From contig NZ_JABBKX010000009.1 in NCBI RefSeq assembly GCF_012927745.1, positions 62,001 to 126,000 of the forward strand: a DNA stretch of 64,000 nt, given 5' to 3'. The number at the start of each line of letters is the position of its first letter. Position 1 is the stretch's first letter. The notes under the pieces are model-generated. The model saw only the letters and a program-made list of their open reading frames with translations, was not told the DNA's origin and did not search any database. This DNA is from Neoroseomonas marina (GTDB taxonomy: Bacteria > Pseudomonadota > Alphaproteobacteria > Acetobacterales > Acetobacteraceae). Below, piece after piece: positions 7,670 through 16,043 of the stretch. The position numbers and the translations under genes were made by a program.

Positions 7670-9400
7670 ATGCGCATGAGCACCAAGCGCCGCACCCTGA
7701 TGCAGGCAGCGGCGGCCTCGGTCGTTACCGCGGCTGTCGGACCGGCCCGTGCGGCACCGCCCTTCTTCCGGCTCTACCTCATGATCCCGAACAACCAGCC
7801 GGCGCGCATGATCTGGGGAACTCTCGCGGCGCAGCAGATGTCGCGCATCGGCATCGACGTCGTCTCGAGCTTCGTGCCCTTCACCGTCATCGCTCCGCGC
7901 CGGTCGCGCGGCGACGGGAAGCCGCATGCGGAGGGCGGCTGGGACGCCTATCTGGAGCGCTATTACTACAACGCCATCACGCCGACGCCGAATGCGCTGT
8001 TCCATAGTCGGCTGATGCCGCCGAGCGGACAGAACTTCTACTACGTGAACGATCCGCAGATCGACAACGCGCTCGACCGCATCGCCGGTACCATCGATCC
8101 CGCACAGCGTGCGCAGGCCTATCGCGATTTCGAGAAGCGTTGGTACGACATCGAGCCGATGACGATCCTGTTCTATCCGGAGGACGTCATTGCGGTGAAT
8201 CCGAAGCTGCGCGGCTTCGACTTCACCACCTTCAATCCGGTCTTCTATCCGAACCCGGAGAAGTGGACGATCGAAGGCGGCGGCGACAACGCGACCGCGG
8301 CTTTCGCCTCCTGGGCGCCGCCCTCCGCCCTGATTCCGATGTACAGCATCGGCTACAATGAATCGAACATCTTCGGCCCGATCTACAATCGGCTCTACGA
8401 GTACGACAACTGGGAGAACAAGCGCCTCGAGCCGGCGCTCGCGACCGGCCACTCCATGTCGCCCGACGGCAAGCATTGGGTGATCAGCCTGCGCCAGGGC
8501 GTGAAGTGGCATTCGGGCGAGGAATTCACGGCCGAGGACGTGAAGTTCACCTGGGACACCTTCCTCAACAAGGCCTACGGGTCCCAGATCCAGGCGACGG
8601 CCGAACAGGTGCTCGGCGGCCCCAACGCCTATCGCGTCACTGGCAAGCACGAGATCACCGTCGATCTGCCGGCCTACAACATGCTGTTCTTCGACTGGTT
8701 GCTCGGTGCCCAGGCGATCATGCCCAAGCATGCCTATGAAGGCATCCGGCCGGAAGCGCTGCGCGGCCACGCCGCCAGCACCTGGCTCGGCCGCTACAAC
8801 GTTCGAACGTCGGACGGGCGAAGCTATACGGCGCAGGGCGGCATCGGTACCGGACCGTGGATTGCGCAGGGCTACGATCCACAGCGGCGCGCCTACAAGT
8901 TCGCCCGCAATGAGAACTACTGGAAGCCGCATCCGGGCAATGTGAAGACCTTCTACGTCGTCAATATCCAGGGCACGGATGCGGTGCTTTCCGCACTCCG
9001 CGCCGGCGAGATCGACGCCCATGATCCGATGTACGACATCGGACCGGTGGCCAGCACGATCGACGCGTCCTGGGGCAGGGTGCAGACCTTCGACAGCTTC
9101 AAGTGGCAGCACATCTGCTACAACCTCCGCCACCCCGTCTTCGGCACTGGCGTCGAGACGCCTCTTGGCCGGCAGGATCCGTCCCGCGCCGCCGAGGCTG
9201 CCGCCTACATCCGCAAGGCGATTAGCCACGCCATGCCGCGCGAGCAGATCGTCCAGGAGATCGCCGGCGGCTACGGCAAGCCTGGCACCGTGCCGATCCC
9301 CTACTCGGCGCCGGAGTATGACCGCGACATCCTGAAGCCGATCGCCTACGACCTCGACATGTCGCGGCAGTACCTCGAACGCGCCGGCTATCGCTACTGA
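7670..9400 (+). CDS. Family 5 (peptide-type) ABC transporter binding protein with circularly permuted domain order
   Basis: This 576-aa periplasmic binding protein has a Tat-like N-terminus (STKRRTLMQAAAAS) ending near ARA-AP at residue 28. The domain order is unusual. Residues about 32-200 match the C-terminal module of SBP_bac_5 proteins: ARMIWGTLAAQQMSRIGIDV, then DPQIDNALDRIAGTIDPAQR and an IAVNPKLRGFDF ending. Residues about 205-576 match the N-terminal module: SPDGKHWVISLRQGVKWHSG, FTAEDVKFTW, GTGPW and RKAISHAMPREQIV. The protein stops at SRQYLERAGYRY, exactly where ordinary members continue into the C-terminal module. The ordinary member at 14433-16043 shows the normal order. No module appears lost. 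It is last in its operon and presumably supplies substrate to the permeases encoded upstream. Confidence 0.9.
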   Translation: MRMSTKRRTLMQAAAASVVTAAVGPARAAPPFFRLYLMIPNNQPARMIWGTLAAQQMSRIGIDVVSSFVPFTVIAPRRSRGDGKPHAEGGWDAYLERYYYNAITPTPNALFHSRLMPPSGQNFYYVNDPQIDNALDRIAGTIDPAQRAQAYRDFEKRWYDIEPMTILFYPEDVIAVNPKLRGFDFTTFNPVFYPNPEKWTIEGGGDNATAAFASWAPPSALIPMYSIGYNESNIFGPIYNRLYEYDNWENKRLEPALATGHSMSPDGKHWVISLRQGVKWHSGEEFTAEDVKFTWDTFLNKAYGSQIQATAEQVLGGPNAYRVTGKHEITVDLPAYNMLFFDWLLGAQAIMPKHAYEGIRPEALRGHAASTWLGRYNVRTSDGRSYTAQGGIGTGPWIAQGYDPQRRAYKFARNENYWKPHPGNVKTFYVVNIQGTDAVLSALRAGEIDAHDPMYDIGPVASTIDASWGRVQTFDSFKWQHICYNLRHPVFGTGVETPLGRQDPSRAAEAAAYIRKAISHAMPREQIVQEIAGGYGKPGTVPIPYSAPEYDRDILKPIAYDLDMSRQYLERAGYRY

Positions 9401-9406
9401 ATCGTT

Positions 9407-9439
9407 GCGCCGCCTTGCCCCCGGCGGGCGGGGCGGCGC
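9407..9439 (+). terminator. GC-rich hairpin after the importer operon, terminator-like or attenuator
   Basis: Positions 9407-9420 pair with 9426-9439 to form a stem of about 14 bp (8 bp, two G-U pairs, 4 bp) around a 5-nt loop. It begins 6 nt after the binding-protein stop codon. Only CTTCC follows, without a real T-run, so it may attenuate or stabilise the transcript rather than end it before the monooxygenase gene at 9472. Confidence 0.5.
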
Positions 9440-9471
9440 CTTCCAGCCATCCTGACAATGAGATGTGACAG

Positions 9472-10815
9472 ATGAGCAGCCCGAAGCAGATCAGCCTCGG
9501 CCTTTCCATGCGCTACCTGGGCTACCACGCGGCCGCCTGGCGGCACCCTTCGGCGGATCCGGACGCGGCGTCGAAGTTCAGCCACTACCGCTACATCGCG
9601 CAGACGGCCGAAGCCGCGAAGATGGACATGGTCTTCCTCGCCGACGGGATCGGGCTGCGGACCAAGGACGAACCGCCGGGCGCGCTCTGCCGTTCGCACC
9701 AGACGCTGGAACTCGAGCCGCTGACGCTCCTCTCCGCCCTCTCGGCGGTGACGTCGCATATCGGCCTCGTCTCGACGGCGTCCACGACCTACAACGAGCC
9801 CTATCACATCGCGCGCAAATGGGCTTCGCTGGATCACCTCAGCGGCGGTCGCGCCGGCTGGAATATCGTGACTTCCTGGTCGGATGCCGAGGCGCGCAAC
9901 TTCAATCGCGACAAGCACATGGACTACGACCTGCGCTACGAACGCGCGGCCGAGTTCGTGGAGGTCGTGAAAGGCCTATGGGATTCCTGGGAGGAGGACG
10001 CGCCGCTGTTCGACAAGGCGAGCGGCATCTTCTTCGACCAGTCGAAGCTCCATGCGCTGAACCATGACGGCAAGCACTTCAAGGTGAAGGGCCCGCTGAC
10101 GATCAAGCGCACGCCGCAGGGGCGGCCCATACTGGTACAGGCCGGGGCCGCGGAGCAGGGTCTCGAGATCGCCGCACGCAGCGCGGACGTCGTCTACGCC
10201 GCGCCGCTCGATCTCGAATCCGCCAAGGCCTACTATGCCAACCTGAAGGGGCGCCTCGCCAAGTACGGACGATCGCGCGACAGCCTCAAGATCATGCCAG
10301 GCGTGACGATCTTCGTCGGCCGCACGCGAGAGGAAGCGCGCGAGAAGTTCGATCTTCTGAACAGCTTGGTCGAACCACAACTGGGGCTCTCCTACCTCTA
10401 CGGCCAGATGGGCGACCTCTCGGCCTATCCGATCGATGGTCCGGTGCCCGAGCCCGAGAACCCCGTCGTGAAGAGCATGACGAAAAACCTGCTCGCCCTG
10501 GCGCGGCGCGAGAACCTCACCATCCGGCAACTCTACACCACCATCGCGGCGGGTTTCGGCGGCCGCATCCTGGTCGGAACGCCGAAGGATATCGTCGACG
10601 ACATGCAGGCCTGGGTCGAAGCGGATGCGGCGGATGGCTTCAACCTCTGCCCGCCGGTCCTGCCGCTCGGCCTCGATGAGTTCGTCGAGCTGGTTCTGCC
10701 GGAGCTTCGGGCCCGCGGCATGTTCCGCACGGAGTATGCCGGGTCGACGCTGCGGGAGAATCTCGGGCTGACACCACCCGTGAACCGCTACGTCGGACGG
10801 GTTGCCGTCGCCTGA
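9472..10815 (+). CDS. LLM-class flavin-dependent monooxygenase, NtaA/SnaA/DszA type
   Basis: This 447-aa protein is a full-length FMNH2-dependent monooxygenase and a close paralogue of 872-2227. Shared segments include FLADGIGLR, STASTTYNEPYHIAR, GGRAGWNIVTSWS, NLTIRQLY and STLRENLGL. It sits directly downstream of the importer operon, on the same strand, separated by a strong hairpin. The order LysR, Dpp-type importer, NtaA-like monooxygenase recalls the aminopolycarboxylate (EDTA/NTA) degradation loci, but substrate assignment by analogy is weak. No flavin reductase gene is visible in the window, so reduced flavin must come from elsewhere. Confidence 0.93.
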   Translation: MSSPKQISLGLSMRYLGYHAAAWRHPSADPDAASKFSHYRYIAQTAEAAKMDMVFLADGIGLRTKDEPPGALCRSHQTLELEPLTLLSALSAVTSHIGLVSTASTTYNEPYHIARKWASLDHLSGGRAGWNIVTSWSDAEARNFNRDKHMDYDLRYERAAEFVEVVKGLWDSWEEDAPLFDKASGIFFDQSKLHALNHDGKHFKVKGPLTIKRTPQGRPILVQAGAAEQGLEIAARSADVVYAAPLDLESAKAYYANLKGRLAKYGRSRDSLKIMPGVTIFVGRTREEAREKFDLLNSLVEPQLGLSYLYGQMGDLSAYPIDGPVPEPENPVVKSMTKNLLALARRENLTIRQLYTTIAAGFGGRILVGTPKDIVDDMQAWVEADAADGFNLCPPVLPLGLDEFVELVLPELRARGMFRTEYAGSTLRENLGLTPPVNRYVGRVAVA

Positions 10816-10828
10816 CCGTACGGTGGGC

Positions 10829-10858
10829 CCGCAGCGTGCTATGACCGGCACGCTGCGG
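10829..10858. terminator. Perfect 11-bp hairpin between monooxygenase and acyl-CoA dehydrogenase genes
   Basis: CCGCAGCGTGC (10829-10839) pairs perfectly with GCACGCTGCGG (10848-10858) around an 8-nt loop, 13 nt after the monooxygenase stop. No T-run follows. It is a plausible transcription end or transcript-stabilising structure. Confidence 0.5.
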
Positions 10859-10911
10859 AACGGTCCAGGACGGACCCCTCCGCACGCCAAAGGTTGACGG
10901 AGGAAGCGCCA

Positions 10912-12066
10912 ATGACCATCGGGTTGCTAGACGCGCAAGGCCTGTCCGCTACGCATGAGGCGATGCGCGACACGGCCCGACGCTTCGCCACGGCGGAGGT
11001 CGCGCCCATCGCAACCGAGCTCGATGAGAGCGAAGCCTTTCCTGCCGACCTCTATCGCCGTCTCGCCACCGCGGGGCTGTTCGGGATCACGGTCCCGGAG
11101 GCACTCGGCGGCGCCGGCGCCGATGCGCTGGCCTACGCGCTCGTGATGGAGGAACTGTCGCGCGGCTACGCCTCGGTCGCCGACCAGGTCGGACTTGTCG
11201 AACTGCTCGGCACCTTGCTGACCCAGCACGGGACCGCCACGCAGCAGGTACGCTACCTCGCCCCGCTGCTTAAGGCGGAGCGGCGTTGCGCCTATGCCCT
11301 GACCGAGGCCGGGGCGGGATCGGACCTCGGCTCCCTGAAGACCGAGGCACGGCGCGACGGCACCGGCTGGGTGCTGAACGGCGCGAAGCTGTGGATCCAC
11401 AATGCGCCGGTGGCCGATTTCGCGGCCGTCCTGGCGCGGACGGATCCCTCGGCGGGGCACCGCGGCATGTCGGTCTTCCTGGTCGACCTCGACCTTCCCG
11501 GCGTCTCGCGGGGGCGCAAGGAACACAAGATGGGGCAGCGCGCCTCACAAGTCGGCGGCCTGACCTTTGACGATGTGCGGCTGCCCGGCGAGGCCCTGCT
11601 CGGCACCGAGGGTCGCGGCTTCCACATGATGATGTCGGTGCTCGACAAGGGGCGCGTCGGCATCGCCGCGCTGGCGCTCGGCATCCTGATGGCCGCGCTC
11701 GAAGAAAGCATCGCCTATGCGAAGCAGCGCGTGCAGTTCGCCAAGCCGATCGCCGAGTTCCAGGCCGTGCAGTGGATGATCGCCGACATGGCCAAGGACA
11801 TCCAGGCGGCAAGGCTGATGATCATGGAGGCCGCCCGCCTGCTGGATGGCGGCGGCAAGGCGACGCTCGCAGCCAGCATGGCGAAGTGCTTCGCCGCGGA
11901 TGCGGCCGTGGCGCGCACCGCGGACGCGGTGCAGATCCATGGCGGTTCCGGCTATATCCGCGGTGTGCGGGTGGAACGGCTCTACCGCGACGCCAAGATC
12001 ACGCAGATCTACGAGGGCACCAACCAGATCCAGCGCATGATCATGGCGCGGACCCTGCTGGCGTAG
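10912..12066 (+). CDS. Acyl-CoA dehydrogenase family protein
   Basis: This 384-aa flavoprotein is of standard acyl-CoA dehydrogenase length. It shows the FAD/substrate stretch CAYALTEAGAGSDLGSLKTEA and the C-terminal signature IYEGTNQIQRMIMARTLL. Such enzymes introduce the alpha-beta double bond into acyl-CoA thioesters and pass electrons to ETF. The ATG at 10912 has GGAGG eight nucleotides upstream; an earlier in-frame ATG at 10894 is less well supported. It converges with the MaoC-like gene, the two 3' ends overlapping by 26 bp. Together with the downstream hydratases and CoA-transferase it suggests a beta-oxidation-like route, but chain specificity cannot be read. Confidence 0.94.
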   Translation: MTIGLLDAQGLSATHEAMRDTARRFATAEVAPIATELDESEAFPADLYRRLATAGLFGITVPEALGGAGADALAYALVMEELSRGYASVADQVGLVELLGTLLTQHGTATQQVRYLAPLLKAERRCAYALTEAGAGSDLGSLKTEARRDGTGWVLNGAKLWIHNAPVADFAAVLARTDPSAGHRGMSVFLVDLDLPGVSRGRKEHKMGQRASQVGGLTFDDVRLPGEALLGTEGRGFHMMMSVLDKGRVGIAALALGILMAALEESIAYAKQRVQFAKPIAEFQAVQWMIADMAKDIQAARLMIMEAARLLDGGGKATLAASMAKCFAADAAVARTADAVQIHGGSGYIRGVRVERLYRDAKITQIYEGTNQIQRMIMARTLLA

Positions 12067-12529
12067 CGACGGTACGGTGGACCATCAGGTCGTTCTCGCC
12101 GGCCTGCACAACCTCCCCCTTCTGGTTGAACAGGGTCAGATCGAGCGTGACGATCCCGCGATCCGGGCGCCGCGTGGCGCGCTTGGCAACGACCTTGATA
12201 CGGGCCTGGACGCGGTCGCCGACCAGGATCGGGCCGGCGAATCGCCACCGCCATCCGAGCGAGACGATCGCGGCCAGCCGAACGACCGACCGGTTCTTCA
12301 GCCCATCCGCGAGGGCAAGCCCCAGCAGCCCATGCGCGACCCGCCCCGGATAGCCGAGGGAACGCGCATAGTCGTCGTCGACATGGATCTCGTAGAAGTC
12401 GCCGGACAGGCCGGCAAAGGCGAAGATGTGGCTCTCCGTCACCGTGATTCCAGGCGTCTCCCACGCCAGGTCGTCGGCGATGTCGTCATAGGCGAGGCGG
12501 CCGTCATCCGGCGCGGCGGCGCTGTCCAT
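12041..12529 (-). CDS. MaoC-like hot-dog dehydratase
   Basis: This 162-aa protein has the MaoC/R-hydratase motif SGDFYEIHVDDDYA with the Asp and His that activate water, followed by GRVAHGLLGLALADGL. These enzymes hydrate enoyl-CoA thioesters. The ATG at 12529 overlaps the stop of the upstream shikimate-dehydrogenase-like gene (TGATG), implying coupled translation; a TTG at 12541 is an alternative. It is last in a three-gene minus-strand operon (14330 to 12041). Confidence 0.88.
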   Translation of the reverse strand: MDSAAAPDDGRLAYDDIADDLAWETPGITVTESHIFAFAGLSGDFYEIHVDDDYARSLGYPGRVAHGLLGLALADGLKNRSVVRLAAIVSLGWRWRFAGPILVGDRVQARIKVVAKRATRRPDRGIVTLDLTLFNQKGEVVQAGENDLMVHRTVATPAGSAP

Positions 12530-13332
12530 CAGCCGTTCCAATCCTCGATGCCGAGATAGGCGGCGGCGAGGCGCGCCTGGCCTTCATGCATGTCGCGCCC
12601 GGTCGTCGTCGCGCAGCCGATGGCCCGAGCGGCCGCGATCAGGGGCGTCACCTCGGGGTTCGGAATCACGTCCGCGACCACCTGCGACGACACCAGCAGC
12701 GTCGGGTCGATCGATGTCGGGTCGCCCGGTTGCAGGCCGAGCGGCGTTGCATTCACGACGATATCGAAGCCGCGTGGGTCCGGCGGTCCCAAAACGACGT
12801 GCGTCCTCGGGAAATGGGTGCGCAGCAGCGCGGCCAATGCCGCCTGTCGCGCCGCCGCGCTGTCGTGGATCGTCAGGTCCGCGACCCCGGCACGCGCCAG
12901 GGCGCAGGCGATCGCGGTGCCCGCCGCGCCACAGCCAACCTGCAGGATACGCTTGCCGCGCACCGGATGGCCGGCGCGCTCGAGCCCGTCTCGGAAGCCC
13001 TCCCCGTCGAACATGTCGCCTTCGAAGGCGCCGTCGGGGCGGCGTCGGATGGTATTGACCGAGTGCGTCAGCCGCGCGGTCGGGCCGAGATCCGCGAGCA
13101 ACGGCATCACCGCTTCCTTGTGCGGCATGGTGATGACGATGCCGTCCAGGTTCTTCATCGCCTCGAAAGCCGGCCAGGAGCGTTCCAGCGCGCCGGCCGG
13201 GATCTGGAAGGCCACGAAGGCGGTGTCCCGCCCCATGCGCGCGAAGGCAGCGTTGAAGAAGGCGGGCGAGCGAAGCGGCGCCACCGGATCGCCGATGATG
13301 GCGAGCAGGCGCGTCGCACCGGTGATGGTCAT
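12529..13332 (-). CDS. Shikimate dehydrogenase-like oxidoreductase (AroE/YdiB family)
   Basis: This 267-aa protein shows the AroE fold markers: RSPAFFNAAF at the substrate end, MPHKEAV with the catalytic Lys, NTIRR, GDMFDGEGF with the catalytic Asp and a nucleotide loop VGCGAAGTAIA. It reduces or oxidises a cyclic hydroxy-acid using a nicotinamide cofactor. Its operon partners are a Gfo/Idh/MocA dehydrogenase (4-nt overlap) and a MaoC dehydratase. This is not an aromatic-biosynthesis context, so a catabolic quinate/shikimate-type or related role is more likely than the housekeeping AroE step. Confidence 0.85.
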   Translation of the reverse strand: MTITGATRLLAIIGDPVAPLRSPAFFNAAFARMGRDTAFVAFQIPAGALERSWPAFEAMKNLDGIVITMPHKEAVMPLLADLGPTARLTHSVNTIRRRPDGAFEGDMFDGEGFRDGLERAGHPVRGKRILQVGCGAAGTAIACALARAGVADLTIHDSAAARQAALAALLRTHFPRTHVVLGPPDPRGFDIVVNATPLGLQPGDPTSIDPTLLVSSQVVADVIPNPEVTPLIAAARAIGCATTTGRDMHEGQARLAAAYLGIEDWNG

Positions 13333-14330
13333 GGGCGGCCTCCCAGCCAGGCTTCGATCAGGCGCTGCACATGCAAGGCGCTGCGCGCGTCGTTCGATGG
13401 CGCGCGTCCCTCGGCAATGGCGTCGAGCATCTCGGCGATCAGCGCCCGGTGCGGGCCATGGTCGAAGGCCATGGGGTCCGCGCCGCCGCCCGTGCCGCTG
13501 CCGGGGTCGAGGATCTCGGGCGGGCCGTCGCCGGCATACAATTCCAGCCGGTTGCCGATGAGCAGCGCGCTCCCCTTGGTGCCGGCGATCTCAATGCGCT
13601 CTGGAAAGCCGGGACGCGCGACGGAGGTCGCGTCGATCACGCCGAGCGCCCCGTTCTCGAAGCGGATAGCCGCCGCCGCGACGTCCTCGGTGTCGTTCAC
13701 GCGCAGGCCCGCATTCTGCGCGAACCCCGCGACGTCACGCACCGGCCCCATCAGGTGCAGCAGCAGGTCCATGGTGTGGATCGCCTGGGTGAGCAGCACG
13801 CCCCCGCCATCCCGGGCCATGGTGCCACGACCCGGCTGCGCGAAGTAGTTCGCGTCGCGCCACCACCGGATGCTCGCCGAGGCGCTGAGCGGCTTCCCGA
13901 GGTCGCCGTCGCGCAGACGCCGCGCGAGTTCGAGCGCACCGGGGCGGAAACGGTGCTGGAAGCAGACGGAGGCGCGGACGCCGGCGCGCTCGGCCGCAGC
14001 AGCCAGGGCTTCGGCGCGCGCGACCGTGCGCTCGAGCGGCTTCTCGACGATCATGTGCTTGCCGGCGGCCGCGACGCGCTCGGCGATCGGCAGGTGTTCG
14101 CCGGGCGGCGCAAGGATCAGCGCGAGATCCAGCCCCGGCGCTTCGAGCAGTGCATCAAGGCCATCGAATGCAGCGGCGGACCATCGCGCGCTGAAGGCAT
14201 CGCGCCGCCCGGCCGAAGGTGCGTAGCCACCGATGATCCGGGCGCGCCCCGCAGCCTCGAGATCACGCAGGGCAAGCATATGCGGCGTCACGGCCATGCC
14301 GAGGCCGATGATGCCGACGCCGGTCGCCAT
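13329..14330 (-). CDS. Gfo/Idh/MocA family oxidoreductase
   Basis: This 333-aa protein has an N-terminal Rossmann fold (VGIIGLGMAV) and the family motif IVEKPLE, which carries the Lys used in catalysis. A C-terminal alpha/beta domain includes GGGVLLTQAIHTMDLLLHL with the conserved His. These enzymes oxidise sugars, inositols or related polyols with NAD(P). It heads the minus-strand operon with the AroE-like and MaoC-like genes and is divergent from the binding-protein gene at 14433 across about 100 bp, so the two operons may share regulation. The exact substrate is unknown. Confidence 0.92.
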   Translation of the reverse strand: MATGVGIIGLGMAVTPHMLALRDLEAAGRARIIGGYAPSAGRRDAFSARWSAAAFDGLDALLEAPGLDLALILAPPGEHLPIAERVAAAGKHMIVEKPLERTVARAEALAAAAERAGVRASVCFQHRFRPGALELARRLRDGDLGKPLSASASIRWWRDANYFAQPGRGTMARDGGGVLLTQAIHTMDLLLHLMGPVRDVAGFAQNAGLRVNDTEDVAAAAIRFENGALGVIDATSVARPGFPERIEIAGTKGSALLIGNRLELYAGDGPPEILDPGSGTGGGADPMAFDHGPHRALIAEMLDAIAEGRAPSNDARSALHVQRLIEAWLGGRP

Positions 14331-14432
14331 GGCGTCCCCCCTTTTCGATTCCGGCTTCCACGCCGTTGCTGGCGAGGTCTAGGCTGCCTTCCCCAACGGC
14401 CCGGCACAAGGGTCCCCAGGAGGTTCCGTTCC

Positions 14433-16043
14433 ATGACAGCCACGGTCATCGACCGCCGTACGCTTGCGCGCATGCTGGGACTTTCCGCCGCGGCGCTTCC
14501 GATGCTGCCCGAGACGGTGTTCGCGCAGTCCCGCCGCGACACGCTGGTGATCGGCATCGACATCAGCGACACCGTGACGCTCGATCCGGTACGGCAGGCG
14601 CAGTACACGCCGCCGATGACGCTGGCCGCGACCTACGACGCGCTGGTGACGCTGACGCCGGACGACCTCGTCAACGTCAAGCCGGCGCTCGCTACGTTCT
14701 GGCAGCGGACGCCGGATGGGCGCGGTTGGCGCTTCACGCTGCGGGACGGCGTGAAGTTCGCCTCGGGCAATCCCCTGACGGCCGAGGATGTGCGCTGGAC
14801 CTTCATGCGCCTGCTGAACATGAAGGAGCAGACGCAGCAGTATCTGAAGTCAGTCGATCGCGTGGTGGCCGTCGACGCCAAGACCGTCGACTTCATCATG
14901 AATGCGCCGAACGCGCCGGTGCTGCCGATCCTTGCCGCACCCGGCAACGGGATCCTCGAGAAGGCCGCCGTGATGGCGCAGGGCGGCACCGACGCCGAGA
15001 ATGCGCGCGAGGCCGACAAGGCGACCGACTGGCTGAACAACAACTCGGCGGGCACCGGCCCCTTCCGCCTGGTGCGCTGGGAACGCAACAGCCAGATCCA
15101 GCTCGTGCGGAACCCGCATTACTGGGGCGGCCCCTCCCCCTTCGAACGCGTCATCATCCGCCACCTGTCCGACAGCGCGGCGCAGTTGCTCGCGGTCCGG
15201 CGCGGGGACGTGCACGCTGCCTTCAACCTGATCCCCGAACAGATCGCCACGCTCGCTGGCGACAGCGGCGTGCGCATCGACCGCATGCCGAGCCTCGACT
15301 TCGTCTACATGGCGGTGACCGAGAGCCCGCAGGCCAACCCTGTGCTCGCGAAGAAGGAAGCGCGACACGCGATCGGCTATGCGATCGACTACGACGGCAT
15401 TCTCGGCAGCCTGCTCGGCGGGGCGGCGGTTCGCCCGGCGCATTTCCTGCCGATCGGCGTGAACGGCAGCACCGAGCGCATCGCGCGCGAGGTCGGCTTC
15501 AACACCAATCTCGACCGGGCGCGGCAGATGCTCCAGGCCGCCGGCGTGCCGGACGGCTTCGAGATGGAGATCGCCTATGGCAACGCGGCCGTTGCCGGCA
15601 TCTCCTACCAGGTGCTGGGGCAGAAGCTGCAGGCCGACCTCGCGCGCGTGGGTATCCGCGTCCGCCTGAACCCGATGGACCAGGTCAACCTGCGCACCGC
15701 CTACACAACGGGTCGCATGGCGGGTGGCGTGCTGACCTTCTGGAACCCGCCGGCGGTGTCGAACGACCTCTGGGCCTCGGCCGTGGTGGAACGTGTCGCG
15801 CGGCGCGTGCACTGGACGGTGCCACAGGCGATGACCGACCTGGTCAAGCGCGCCTCGGAGGAACAGGACCTCGAAAAGGCGGCGGGGCTCTGGGTGGAAT
15901 GGCAGCGCGGCGTAGTGGACGTCGCCCACCACTTCATCCTGTTCCAGCCGACCTACCAGATCGCGGTGCGGAACACGGTCGGCGCCTTCCCGCTGACCGC
16001 GGCCGGCTGGCAGCTCGAGATGGGCAAGGTCCGACCGGCCTAG
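14433..16043 (+). CDS. Family 5 (peptide-type) ABC transporter substrate-binding protein
   Basis: This 536-aa protein has a Tat-like signal (DRRTLARMLGLSAAALPMLP, processed near VFAQS). The order of SBP_bac_5 modules is normal: DGRGWRFTLRDGVKFASGN and LTAEDVRWTF, GTGPFRLVRW, AIDYDGILGSLLGG, then RQMLQAAGVPDGFEMEIAY leading into the C-terminal module. It serves as an internal reference for the permuted protein at 7670-9400. AGGAGG stands nine nucleotides before the ATG. It is the binding subunit for the permeases at 16879-18740, although an enoyl-CoA hydratase gene on the other strand intervenes; the two 3' ends overlap by 4 nt. Confidence 0.94.
   Translation: MTATVIDRRTLARMLGLSAAALPMLPETVFAQSRRDTLVIGIDISDTVTLDPVRQAQYTPPMTLAATYDALVTLTPDDLVNVKPALATFWQRTPDGRGWRFTLRDGVKFASGNPLTAEDVRWTFMRLLNMKEQTQQYLKSVDRVVAVDAKTVDFIMNAPNAPVLPILAAPGNGILEKAAVMAQGGTDAENAREADKATDWLNNNSAGTGPFRLVRWERNSQIQLVRNPHYWGGPSPFERVIIRHLSDSAAQLLAVRRGDVHAAFNLIPEQIATLAGDSGVRIDRMPSLDFVYMAVTESPQANPVLAKKEARHAIGYAIDYDGILGSLLGGAAVRPAHFLPIGVNGSTERIAREVGFNTNLDRARQMLQAAGVPDGFEMEIAYGNAAVAGISYQVLGQKLQADLARVGIRVRLNPMDQVNLRTAYTTGRMAGGVLTFWNPPAVSNDLWASAVVERVARRVHWTVPQAMTDLVKRASEEQDLEKAAGLWVEWQRGVVDVAHHFILFQPTYQIAVRNTVGAFPLTAAGWQLEMGKVRPA

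Noticed and set aside
7670-9400. Permuted binding protein considered as two broken genes or a frameshift
   Set aside because: One uninterrupted frame with an intact signal peptide, normal total length and no missing module. Misassembly cannot be excluded from sequence alone but there is no internal duplication to suggest it.
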